Positions 44,585 through 53,328 of a stretch of DNA of 64,000 nt are shown here, one piece after another. A model generated the notes under the pieces. It was not told the DNA's origin, did not search any database, and was given only the letters and a program-made list of their open reading frames with translations. Within the stretch, counting starts at the first letter, position 1; each line of letters starts with the position of its first letter. Source of the stretch: Ahrensia sp. (GTDB lineage Bacteria > Pseudomonadota > Alphaproteobacteria > Rhizobiales > Rhizobiaceae); contig PAKZ01000032.1 in assembly GCA_002706335.1 (NCBI GenBank), forward strand, positions 33,466 to 97,465, written 5' to 3'. The position numbers and the translations under genes are program-made.

Positions 44585-45940
44585 TCAGGCGATTTGCGGC
44601 ACTGCAGATTGAATCTCGGCCGTGAACTGGCGCAGCGAAGTATCGAGCATCTCCACGATTTCCTCGACCTGGCTCTCATTCACGATCATTGGCGGACAGA
44701 CCAGGATATGGTCACCCTCGTAGCCGCCACGCGTGCGCCTTGAATAGACGATCAGCCCAATGTCATAGGCGATGTCCACGAACCGGTTGCAGGCGCCAAG
44801 CGAAGCCGGCAGGGGCGTCATCGTCCGTCGGTCGGAAACGAACTCGAAGGCGGTCAGCAATCCCTTGCCGCGCACATCGCCGATGATCGCATAGCGCTGC
44901 ATCAGGTCTTTCAGCCGCGACTTCAGCACTTCGCCCATCCGCGCCGCATTGGCGATCATCCCCTGGCGCTCGATCTCCTCGATCACAGCCAGTCCGGCCG
45001 CGCAGGCGAGCGGGTTGCCGGCATAGGTATAGCCGTGCTGGAAGCCGCCGGAATCGAGCACCGGCTCGATCACCCGGTCATGCGCGGCCATCGCGCCGAG
45101 CGGCACGTAGCCCGCAGCGAAACCCTTCGACATGACGACGATATCGGGCGCGAGATCCCAGTGCTCGCCGGCAAGGAATTTCCCGGTACGGCCCGCACCC
45201 GTCATCACCTCGTCGAGGATCAGCAGCACGCCGTACTCCCGGCATAACTCCTGGATCCGCTCCATGTAGCCCTTCGGCGGCACCAGCGCACCCGTCGACG
45301 CACCGCCGACAGGCTCGACGAAGAAGGCAAGCACGGTCTCCGGCCCTTCCTCGATGATCTTCTGTTCGAGCATGTTGGCGTAATGCAGCCCAGTCGCCTC
45401 GTCGTCGGGATCGAGCCCATCGAGATAGGCGCGCGGCGCCGGCACTTTCGGCATCATCCGCATCATCGGCTCGAACGGTTCGGTCAGCGGATCGTAGCCG
45501 GTGATGGCCAGCGCGCCGAGTGTCGAGCCATGATAGGAAGGAAAGCGCAAGATCACCTTCCAGCGCGAGGACTGCCCGATCGCAACCGCATATTGACGGG
45601 CGAGCTTGATGCCGCTTTCCACCGCTTCCGACCCGCCGGAAACGAAGAAGATGCGGTTCAGGCCTTCCGGCGTCAGCGACGCGGTTTTCGCAGCCAGTTT
45701 TTCCGACGCCTCGGTCTCGAAATGCAGACGGTAGCCAAAGGTGGATTTCTCCATCTGCAGGCGCATCGCCTCCAGCACATGCCCGTTGGAGTGGCCGATA
45801 TTGCAGACCATCGCGCCCGAAGAGCCGTCGAGATAACGCTTGCCGTCGACATCCCACATATAGATGCCGCGCGCCTGGTCGAGCACCGGCTTACGGCGGC
45901 GAGTCTGGTAGAAAAGGTGACTTTTTTGCTGGGTCGTCAT
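44585..45940 (-). CDS. class III (omega) aminotransferase
   Basis: 451 aa, PLP-dependent, fold type I. The catalytic lysine lies in VVMSKGFAAGYVPLG; the cofactor aspartate is in LLILDEVMTGAGRTG; the N-terminal GIYMWDVDGKRYLDGSSG is typical of omega-amino acid/amine:pyruvate transaminases. The start at 45940 (MTTQQKSHLFYQ) is chosen; the frame upstream overlaps the ABC ATPase gene. It probably deaminates a terminal amine or beta-amino acid brought in by the adjacent transporter. Confidence 0.88.
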   Translation of the reverse strand: MTTQQKSHLFYQTRRRKPVLDQARGIYMWDVDGKRYLDGSSGAMVCNIGHSNGHVLEAMRLQMEKSTFGYRLHFETEASEKLAAKTASLTPEGLNRIFFVSGGSEAVESGIKLARQYAVAIGQSSRWKVILRFPSYHGSTLGALAITGYDPLTEPFEPMMRMMPKVPAPRAYLDGLDPDDEATGLHYANMLEQKIIEEGPETVLAFFVEPVGGASTGALVPPKGYMERIQELCREYGVLLILDEVMTGAGRTGKFLAGEHWDLAPDIVVMSKGFAAGYVPLGAMAAHDRVIEPVLDSGGFQHGYTYAGNPLACAAGLAVIEEIERQGMIANAARMGEVLKSRLKDLMQRYAIIGDVRGKGLLTAFEFVSDRRTMTPLPASLGACNRFVDIAYDIGLIVYSRRTRGGYEGDHILVCPPMIVNESQVEEIVEMLDTSLRQFTAEIQSAVPQIA

Positions 45941-45957
45941 TCGGGAATCCGAAATAT

Positions 45958-47037
45958 TCAGGAAACTGGGAGCGCCGCACAATCGCGCGGACGCAGGCGC
46001 AGCGAAACAGGCGCGCCTTCGGCGAAGGGGCGTTCGTCGATCATGTTGATTGCCTGCAAATGCCTGTCGCCGGCACGCACGAAATAGCGCACGGCCTGCC
46101 CCTGATAATCCACGGCCTCGACGGTCGCATCGACAGCGACCACTCCGTCCGCGGGCGCTTCGCGCGGGGACAGTTGCAGCTTCTCCGCACGCACGACAAG
46201 CTTGGCCGGCCCTTCGCCCGAAACATTCGGCGCCTTGGCGGCCGGGACCGGAACGCGGCCGAACGTCTCCGTTTCGAGAACGGCCGCGTCGCCATCCCGA
46301 CCGACGCATCGTGCCGGCAGGATATTCGACGCCCCGAGGAAATTCGCGACGAATTCGCTTGCCGGCGTGTTGTAGACGTCCTCGGGAGCGCCGACCTGCT
46401 CGACACGGCCCGCCGACATCACGACGATCTGATCCGACATTGCCAACGCTTCCGACTGGTCGTGGGTGACGAAAATCGTCGTCACACCAATGCGTTCCTG
46501 AATGCGTTTCAATTCGACGCGCATGTCTTCGCGCAGATTGGCGTCGAGCGCCGAGAGCGGTTCGTCAAGAAGCAGGACATCCGGCTCGATCACGATGGCC
46601 CGCGCCAGTGCGATGCGCTGTTGCTGGCCGCCGGACAACTGCTTCGGATAGCGGTCGCCAACGCCAGGCAGTTGAACGAGTTCCAGCGCGCCCTGTACGC
46701 GTTTGCGGGCATCCTGCTTCGACACACCACGATATTTGAGGCCGAAGGCGACATTCTCGGCAATCGTCTTGTGCGGAAACAGTGCGTAATTCTGGAACAC
46801 CAGGCCGAGATTGCGCTTGTGGATGGGCACGTCATTGACCTTGCGGCCCTTGATCAGGATCTCCCCCTCGGTCGGATCCAGAAGACCGGCGACCATGCGC
46901 AGAGTAGTCGTCTTGCCGCAGCCCGAAGGGCCGAGCAGTGTGACGAAATTGCCCTCGGGGATTTCCAGAGAGGTCTTGTGGACGGCCGTGAACGCTTCGA
47001 AGCGCTTCACGATGTCGGACAGGGTAACGGAACTCAC
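45958..47037 (-). CDS. spermidine/putrescine-type ABC transporter ATPase (PotA-like)
   Basis: 359 aa. Walker A GPSGCGKTTTLRMVAG, signature LSGGQQQRIALARA, Walker B VLLLDEPLSALD, then a TOBE domain of about 110 residues at the C-terminus as in PotA. It starts at a GTG at 47037 with GGAGA upstream; no ATG fits. Supplies energy to the PotBC-like channel upstream. Confidence 0.88.
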   Translation of the reverse strand: MSSVTLSDIVKRFEAFTAVHKTSLEIPEGNFVTLLGPSGCGKTTTLRMVAGLLDPTEGEILIKGRKVNDVPIHKRNLGLVFQNYALFPHKTIAENVAFGLKYRGVSKQDARKRVQGALELVQLPGVGDRYPKQLSGGQQQRIALARAIVIEPDVLLLDEPLSALDANLREDMRVELKRIQERIGVTTIFVTHDQSEALAMSDQIVVMSAGRVEQVGAPEDVYNTPASEFVANFLGASNILPARCVGRDGDAAVLETETFGRVPVPAAKAPNVSGEGPAKLVVRAEKLQLSPREAPADGVVAVDATVEAVDYQGQAVRYFVRAGDRHLQAINMIDERPFAEGAPVSLRLRPRDCAALPVS

Positions 47038-47062
47038 AATGCCGGTCTCCGGTGATGAGGAT

Positions 47063-47088
47063 TTCCCCGCCGCCACAGCGGCGGGGAA
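47063..47088. terminator. intercistronic hairpin after the PotD-like gene
   Basis: Perfect 11-base arms TTCCCCGCCGC (47063-47073) and GCGGCGGGGAA (47078-47088) around CACA, between the binding-protein stop and the ATPase start. Probably protects the binding-protein message. Confidence 0.65.
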
Positions 47089-47102
47089 GCGTGTTTCAGG
47101 CG

Positions 47103-48242
47103 TCAGTAGCCCTTCTGGACGCGCCCGAACATTTTCGACCATTCGGCCTCGTGGCCGTTCCAGTAGTCCGGGTTGGCGAAGGTCAGGCCGGAAAGCGTAC
47201 CGGTCGGATCGAATGCCGGAAGGGTCGGGATCTTGTCGCCCAGATCGACTTTGGTCGGGTCGAGTGCCGGCGGGTAGTTCTGCCCTTCGGCAACCGCGAT
47301 GGAGGTCTCCGGCGCGAGCATGAAGTTCAAAAGCTCCTCGCAGGCTTCCATCGGCGATCCCTTGATCACGAAAAGGCACTCCTGCCAGCCAAATCCGTTC
47401 GGCGGATCCATGTAGCCGATGTCGTGGCCCTGCTCCTGCAACGCATAGATACGGCCAGACCAGCCCTCGGTGACGTAAATTTCCTCTTCCGCCAGCAGGC
47501 TCATCAGTTCCGCGCCCGAGGTCCAGTATTTCAACGCCAGGTCGCGGTGTTTGCGCACGGCGTCCCACATCGCGTCGACATCGGTGGCGTTGTTCGGATC
47601 CTGGCCGGTCTGCAACGCGGCATACCACATGCGGGTGCGCCAATCGGACCAGCCGCCGATCTTGCCCTTGTATTTCTCGTCGATGAGGATCTTGGCGCCC
47701 TTCTCCTTCATCTCCTCGTCGGAGATGTGTTTGCGGTTATAGGCAAGACCCGTCGTGCCGTAGTCATAAGGTACGCAGGACAGCTTGCCGCCGGTCACGC
47801 CGCGGAACACGTCGACCAGTTTCGGGATGACGTATTGCAGGTTCGGGATATTGTCCTCGTTGAGCTCGGAGGCGAGATCGAGGCCTGCATAACGCGCATA
47901 GTCGAAAACGCCCGACAGATGGGCAATATTGTATTCACCCGGCTGGCTCGCCTTGACGCGCGAGAGATATTCGTCGCCGCCACCGAAGGTACCATCGACC
48001 ACCGCGATGCCGGTCTTCTCGGTATAGGGATCGAAGGCGTATTTGCGGAAGGCTTCGGAAACGACGCCGCCCCAACCGTCGAAGCGCACCTGCTCGGTGG
48101 CCGCCAGAGCCTGTTTCGCGAACGGCGTCTGGACGCCATAGGCGAGGCCCGCCGCCCCGATCAGGCCGAGGAACTTCCGGCGATCGAGATCGCCATTCAT
48201 GTATCGTTCCAGCAATCTTTCGTATCGTCTTGTGTTGTCCAT
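47103..48242 (-). CDS. spermidine/putrescine-type periplasmic binding protein (PotD-like)
   Basis: 379 aa. The N-terminus has a twin-arginine signal (GDLDRRKFLGLIGAAGL, residues about 17-33) with a likely cut after KQALA. The body is a type II binding fold with VRFDGWGGVVSEAFRKYAF and VPYDYGTTGLAYNR, as in extracellular spermidine/putrescine-binding proteins. The start at 48242 (MDNTRRYERLLE) follows AAGGAGA. The ligand is probably an amine, but may not be a standard polyamine. Confidence 0.87.
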   Translation of the reverse strand: MDNTRRYERLLERYMNGDLDRRKFLGLIGAAGLAYGVQTPFAKQALAATEQVRFDGWGGVVSEAFRKYAFDPYTEKTGIAVVDGTFGGGDEYLSRVKASQPGEYNIAHLSGVFDYARYAGLDLASELNEDNIPNLQYVIPKLVDVFRGVTGGKLSCVPYDYGTTGLAYNRKHISDEEMKEKGAKILIDEKYKGKIGGWSDWRTRMWYAALQTGQDPNNATDVDAMWDAVRKHRDLALKYWTSGAELMSLLAEEEIYVTEGWSGRIYALQEQGHDIGYMDPPNGFGWQECLFVIKGSPMEACEELLNFMLAPETSIAVAEGQNYPPALDPTKVDLGDKIPTLPAFDPTGTLSGLTFANPDYWNGHEAEWSKMFGRVQKGY

Positions 48243-48282
48243 TAGTCTCTCTCCTTGATGGATCGGTTGGTGGCGGGAGCGG

Positions 48283-49068
48283 TTATCCGCCGCTTTTTCT
48301 GGCGAGTTGCCGGGCAATCGCAGCTCCCAGAAGCGGCAGCCCGACAGTGAGCACGATCATGACCGTGCCGAGCGCATTGATCTCCGGCGAGATCGAGTTG
48401 CGCAGCATGGCGAAGATCTGGGTAGGCACCGTTTCGACGCCGCCCGGCTTCCAGAAAAGCGTGCCGGTGATGTCGTCGAAACTGATGGTGAATGCGAAGA
48501 GTCCGCCGGCGAGAACGGCGGGCAGCATCAGCGGCAAGGTCACCTCGAAGAATGTCTGTACCGGGCTCGCGCCTAGGCTCATCGCGGCTTCCTCGATATC
48601 GCGGCGGATGGAGACGAGACGCGCCTGCACGACGAGGACCACGAAGGGCAGCGTGAAGATCACGTGACCGAACAGCAGCAGAGCGAAGCTCTTGTTGATC
48701 GACAGGAAATTCAGGAACAGCAGAAGCGCCACGGCGAGCACGACCTCGGGCACGAGGATCGGCGCGATCAGCATGGTCGAGATCAAGTTCGCACCCGGAA
48801 CGCGGTAGCGCACAAGGGCAAGGCTGGCGAGCACGCCAAGCGTCGTAGAAATCAATGCCGTCAGCCCGCCCAGGATCATCGACGTCTGGAAGGCGCGCAG
48901 GATCGCATCGTTCTGCCAAAGCTCGACGAACCAGCGGAAAGACAGCCCGGTCATCGGAAAGGAGTCGAACTGGCTGGCGTTGAAGGACAGCAAAACGACC
49001 ACCGCCACCGGCAGGAACATGAAGAGGTATACCAGCAGAGCCCAGAGGCGAATAAAGAACCAGCCCAT
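48283..49068 (-). CDS. spermidine/putrescine-type ABC permease (PotC-like)
   Basis: 261 aa, six membrane segments, with the EAA loop at EEAAMSLGASPVQTFFEVTLPLMLPA. The start at 49068 shares one base with the PotB-like stop (TGATG). Confidence 0.88.
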   Translation of the reverse strand: MGWFFIRLWALLVYLFMFLPVAVVVLLSFNASQFDSFPMTGLSFRWFVELWQNDAILRAFQTSMILGGLTALISTTLGVLASLALVRYRVPGANLISTMLIAPILVPEVVLAVALLLFLNFLSINKSFALLLFGHVIFTLPFVVLVVQARLVSIRRDIEEAAMSLGASPVQTFFEVTLPLMLPAVLAGGLFAFTISFDDITGTLFWKPGGVETVPTQIFAMLRNSISPEINALGTVMIVLTVGLPLLGAAIARQLARKSGG

Positions 49069-49934
49069 CAGCCAAGCCCCTTCATCAACTGCGCCATGCC
49101 GAGATAACGGTTGTAGATCAGTACCAGTGCGCCAAGGACGGCGAGCAGCATCAGCGACAGCGCCGAGCCGAGCGGCCAGTTGAGCTGGGTGATGATCGCC
49201 TCGAAGACGAGATTGGCGAACATCGCGTCGGTCGACCCTCCCAGCACAAGGGGCGTGATGTAGGTGCCGGCGCCCAGCACGAAACACAGCAGCCCGCCGG
49301 CAGCCAGTCCCGGCAGGGACAGCGGCAGCGTGACCTCAAGGAATCCCTGCCATTTCGTCGCCCCGAGCGAATTCGCCGCGTCCTCCAGCGTCTCGTCGAT
49401 ACCGTCGAGGCTGACGAAGACATTCAGGATCATGAAGGGCAGCAGAAAGTGGACAAGGCCGAGAATGACCGTGGTCTCGTTGTAGAGCATCTGCAAAGGT
49501 TCATCGATGATGCCGAGCCAGATGAGGATCGAGTTCACTGCGCCTGAGACGCCGAGAATGTTGATCCAGCTCATCGTGCGGATGATGTAGGAAATCCAGA
49601 ACGGCAGCATCAAAAGTAGCAGCAGGATCGCCTTGTTGCCGCGCGAGCGCGCAATGAAATAGGCGGCTGGATAGCCCATCAACGCACAAACGATGGTAGT
49701 GATCGCAGCGATCTTCAGCGTGTTGAGCAGAATGTCGCGATAGAACGGGTCGGTCAGCGCCTCGTTCCAGTTGTTGAGATAGAAGCCAGCCTGGTCGGCG
49801 CCAGTCGCGGTACGCAACCAGAACGAATAAACGACAATGAAGATAAGCGGGACGAAGAGAAGCAGCGTGATCGCGGCCATTGCCGGCGAAAGAAGTATCC
49901 AGGGTTGGCGGGCCTCGCGGCGTTCGACCGACAT
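49068..49934 (-). CDS. spermidine/putrescine-type ABC permease (PotB-like)
   Basis: 288 aa inner-membrane permease with six segments and the EAA loop EDAANSLGATKWQGFLEVTLPLSLPG. First gene of the nine-gene amine operon, so here the channel genes come before the binding protein. It is divergent from the LysR gene across 94 bases. Confidence 0.88.
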   Translation of the reverse strand: MSVERREARQPWILLSPAMAAITLLLFVPLIFIVVYSFWLRTATGADQAGFYLNNWNEALTDPFYRDILLNTLKIAAITTIVCALMGYPAAYFIARSRGNKAILLLLLMLPFWISYIIRTMSWINILGVSGAVNSILIWLGIIDEPLQMLYNETTVILGLVHFLLPFMILNVFVSLDGIDETLEDAANSLGATKWQGFLEVTLPLSLPGLAAGGLLCFVLGAGTYITPLVLGGSTDAMFANLVFEAIITQLNWPLGSALSLMLLAVLGALVLIYNRYLGMAQLMKGLG

Positions 49935-50028
49935 GCATCATCCCTTGCCAATGCGGTAGGCTTGACATTGACGCCGGGAATCACATTCATCAAATAGATA
50001 ATCCGAATTTTCGCTATAGGTTTGAGCT

Positions 50029-51000
50029 ATGGCTATCGCCGCGATCCCCCTTCAGCCCTCCGAACGGCTTGTCCGCGAACTCGACTGGAACTTGCTGCGC
50101 ACCTTTATCGTGTTGGCAGAATCACGGTCTGTGACGGAGGCAGCCCAAAAGCTGCGGCTCACCCAGCCTTCCGTCTCCACCGCACTCAAACGGCTTGAGA
50201 ACCGGCTGGACCGAAAGCTGATAGACCGTTCGCCCGGCCATTATGGTCTGACCCAGGCAGGCCAACTCCTCTATCGCGAAGCCGTGGATATCCAGGGATC
50301 GATCTTCCGGCTGACAACCCTGATGCGCGAAGTGACCGACGAAGTGCAGGGCCATGTAAAGATCGCTGTCGCCAGCCATGTTATCTGCCCGGTTTTCGAC
50401 GAGGCGCTGACGCATTTCCACGCCCGTCATCCCAAGGCGACCCTGTCGATCGATGTCGATACCAGTCGCGAGGCGATCGCCGCCGTAACAGCGCGCAGCG
50501 CGAGCTTCGCCATCTGCCTCGTCAAGGAGCGTAACCCGAAGCTCGAATATCGGCGACTTTACCGCGAGTTCTTTGGCCTGTTCTGCGGCCCATCCCATCC
50601 GCTTTTCGGCAAGACCAATTTGACGCGGCGGGACCTTGCCGGCCATTCGTCGGTCTCCTTCGAGACCGATCGCCTGCACGACGTCCTCAAGCCGGTGACG
50701 CTGATGCGTGCCGCAGCCGATATGGGGGACGACATTGTCGGCACATCGAGCCATCTGGAAGAAGTCAGACGCATGATCATTGCCGGCATCGGGATTGGGC
50801 CCCTGCCAGTCCATGTCGCACAGCGCGACGTCGATGCCGGCCTGCTATGGCACTTGCCCCCCTATGACAAGATGCCGGAAATTGATGTTCATGTCGTCTG
50901 GAACCCGCGCGCGAAGCTAAATCGGGCCGAGGAATCCATGCTTCAGGAACTGATGGGCCGCATCGAGACGATCCCGATCGAGGAACGTACCTACGGCTGA
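50029..51000 (+). CDS. LysR-family regulator of the amine operon
   Basis: 323 aa. The helix-turn-helix is clear (LLRTFIVLAESRSVTEAAQKLRLTQPSVSTALKRLENRL), followed by a LysR effector domain (VQGHVKIAVASHVICPVFDEAL). Divergent from the PotB-like gene, the classical layout for a LysR protein and its target, so it probably controls the amine transport and breakdown operon. The short gap has no strong palindrome, only ATAG and CTAT 16 bases apart. Confidence 0.88.
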   Translation: MAIAAIPLQPSERLVRELDWNLLRTFIVLAESRSVTEAAQKLRLTQPSVSTALKRLENRLDRKLIDRSPGHYGLTQAGQLLYREAVDIQGSIFRLTTLMREVTDEVQGHVKIAVASHVICPVFDEALTHFHARHPKATLSIDVDTSREAIAAVTARSASFAICLVKERNPKLEYRRLYREFFGLFCGPSHPLFGKTNLTRRDLAGHSSVSFETDRLHDVLKPVTLMRAAADMGDDIVGTSSHLEEVRRMIIAGIGIGPLPVHVAQRDVDAGLLWHLPPYDKMPEIDVHVVWNPRAKLNRAEESMLQELMGRIETIPIEERTYG

Positions 51001-51018
51001 GACGCGCCACGATCTACG

Positions 51019-53328
51019 CTAGGACATAGCAGCTATTGCGGCCTGACCGAGCGACAGCCCTCCATCATTGGCTGGCACGCGCGACTGGACGAGCACATCG
51101 AAACCGGCGCACGTCAGCCGCACATTCAGCATCTCGGCCAAAGCCCTGTTCTGCATAACCCCGCCGGATAATACGATGCGTTGCGTCCCCGCCGATTGAG
51201 CGACGCGCATCGCCGTATCGCCGAGTGCCTCAGTGAGCCCGGCATGAAAGCGGGCCGCAATGACGCCTGTTTCCATGCCCCTTCCGAGGTCTTCCAGCAG
51301 CGCCTCCCAAAGGGGCGCCCATGACAGCACAATCTTGCCGTCCATATCCACGAAATCGACGGGATAAGCCCCTGCCGAAGGCAAATAATCTGCGGCCAAA
51401 GCCTCCATCTCCATCGCCGCCTGGCCCTCATAGTACTGCCGGTCCGCGCAGATACCGAGCATCGCAGCGACAGCGTCGAACAGCCGGCCGGCCGATGACG
51501 AAAGCGGCGCGTTCAATCCCCTGGCGATCATTTTCTCGACGACGCCGATCTGTTTTCCTTCAAGCAACGCAGCGAAACGCGTTACGGCCACGCGCTCCCG
51601 CCACTCGTCACCGAAAGCCGCGACAAGATGCGCTACCGCGTTGCGCCAAGGTTCCCGCATCGCCTGCGCCCCGCCCGGCAACGAAACGGGAAGGAAATAG
51701 CCTGCACGCTCGAAGCCGCCATAGCCGCCGAGTAGAAACTCCCCGCCCCATAGCGTCCCGTCCTTCCCAAGCCCAAGCCCGTCCATGACGATGCCCACAG
51801 TGAGATCAGTGCACGGCTCGATCCGGTGCTCCGCGAGACAACTCGCCAGATGCGCATGATGGTGTTGTATTCGCACCAGCTTTGTGTCGGTTTCCGCCGC
51901 AAGCGCCTCGCCCCACTGCGTCGACAGATAGTCCGGGTGCATATCGACCGCGATCACGCCCGGGTCGAACCGGAAAATATCGCGATAGAGCCGAATGGCA
52001 TCGCGATAGTCCGCATGCGTCGCTAACTCCTCCAGATCACCCAGATGCTGCGAGAGGATCGCCTGCCCGCCCTTCAACAAACAGAAGGTCGACTTCAGTT
52101 CACCGCCCATCGCAAGCACCGGCGGCGCATCGTCAAAGTCTTCGGCGAGAGGCAGCGGCTCGGGTGCCAGCCCCCGCGCGCGGCGCAGGATCTGCGGCCC
52201 CGGCGCATCGACCCGCAGTACGGAGTCGTCAAGCCGGTTGACGATGTCGCGATCATGCATCAACCAGAAATCGGCGATGCCCTTGAGCCGTTCACGCGCA
52301 TCTTGGTTGTCGATAGCCTGTGGCTCGTCCGAAAGATTACCGGAAGTGAGGACGATAGGCCTGTCGAGCGCCGCCATAAGCAAATGATGGAGCGGCGAAT
52401 AGGGGAGCATGAAACCGGTTCGCGCCTGACCGGGCGAGATACCCTTGGCCAAGGCCTCGCCGCCGTTTCGCAACAGCACGATCGGCGCGGACCGCGCTTC
52501 AAGCAAATTCTCCTCTTCCTCAGAGGTCGAACAGAAACGACGGATTTGACTCGCGTTTTTAGCCATCACCGCGAGCGGCTTGGCGGCGCGGCGCTTGCGT
52601 CGGCGCAGTTCCGCCACCGTCGCATCGCTCGTCGCATCACAGGCAAGATGAAACCCGCCGATCCCCTTGATTGCAACGATCGCGCCTTCTTTCAGAAGTC
52701 GGGCGACTTCCAGGAACGGATCTGCACAATCCACGGCGCTGCGTCCATCCTCCAGCCACAATCGCGGCCCGCAGACTGGACACGCATTGGGCTGAGCATG
52801 GAACCGTCTGTCGGCAGGATCCTCATATTCGCCGGTGCAGTCCTCGCACATCGGAAAGACAGCCATCGATGTCTTTGCCCGGTCATACGGTATCGACTGC
52901 ACGATGGAGAGCCGCGGCCCGCAATGAGTGCAATTGGTGAAGGCATAGCCAAAGCGGCGGTTGTCCGGATCGAATATCTCGGCGAGGCAGTCCGGACAGG
53001 TCGCAGCATCCGGCACGACGCCGGTCGAGATTTCCCCACCGGCGCTCCTTTCGATCCGGAATTTACCGCCGGGATCCTGCCCTTCTAGGGATTGCCACTC
53101 CACCGCGTCGATGCGCGCCAGTGGAGGCGCCTCCGTTTCCAGCAGCGCGAGGAATGCGTCCAGCGCATCGTTACCACCCCAGATCTCGATGGCCACACCG
53201 GCACCGTCGTTCAGAACGTGACCCGAGAGACCTGCGTCGGTGGCCAGCCGCCAGACATGCGGCCGGAAGCCTACGCCCTGTACGAGGCCACGAACGCGGA
53301 TATGTCGCCCGACGATCGGCGAAGTCAT
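51019..53328 (-). CDS. hypF: carbamoyltransferase HypF (hydrogenase maturation)
   Basis: 769 aa. It makes the cyanide ligands of the NiFe centre from carbamoyl phosphate. Domains in order: acylphosphatase (VRGLVQGVGFRPHVWRLA), two zinc fingers (CPDCLAEIFDPDNRRFGYAFTN-CTHCG and CEDCTGEY...CPVCG), a YrdC-like domain (RRKRRAAKPLAVMAKN), and a Kae1-like domain with HHHAHLASCLAEH and the late VLSGGVMQNRALAEML. The start at 53328 (MTSPIVGRHIRVRG) shares a base with the hupV stop. Last gene of the hyp/hup run, convergent on lysR with only 18 bases between. Confidence 0.95.
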   Translation of the reverse strand: MTSPIVGRHIRVRGLVQGVGFRPHVWRLATDAGLSGHVLNDGAGVAIEIWGGNDALDAFLALLETEAPPLARIDAVEWQSLEGQDPGGKFRIERSAGGEISTGVVPDAATCPDCLAEIFDPDNRRFGYAFTNCTHCGPRLSIVQSIPYDRAKTSMAVFPMCEDCTGEYEDPADRRFHAQPNACPVCGPRLWLEDGRSAVDCADPFLEVARLLKEGAIVAIKGIGGFHLACDATSDATVAELRRRKRRAAKPLAVMAKNASQIRRFCSTSEEEENLLEARSAPIVLLRNGGEALAKGISPGQARTGFMLPYSPLHHLLMAALDRPIVLTSGNLSDEPQAIDNQDARERLKGIADFWLMHDRDIVNRLDDSVLRVDAPGPQILRRARGLAPEPLPLAEDFDDAPPVLAMGGELKSTFCLLKGGQAILSQHLGDLEELATHADYRDAIRLYRDIFRFDPGVIAVDMHPDYLSTQWGEALAAETDTKLVRIQHHHAHLASCLAEHRIEPCTDLTVGIVMDGLGLGKDGTLWGGEFLLGGYGGFERAGYFLPVSLPGGAQAMREPWRNAVAHLVAAFGDEWRERVAVTRFAALLEGKQIGVVEKMIARGLNAPLSSSAGRLFDAVAAMLGICADRQYYEGQAAMEMEALAADYLPSAGAYPVDFVDMDGKIVLSWAPLWEALLEDLGRGMETGVIAARFHAGLTEALGDTAMRVAQSAGTQRIVLSGGVMQNRALAEMLNVRLTCAGFDVLVQSRVPANDGGLSLGQAAIAAMS

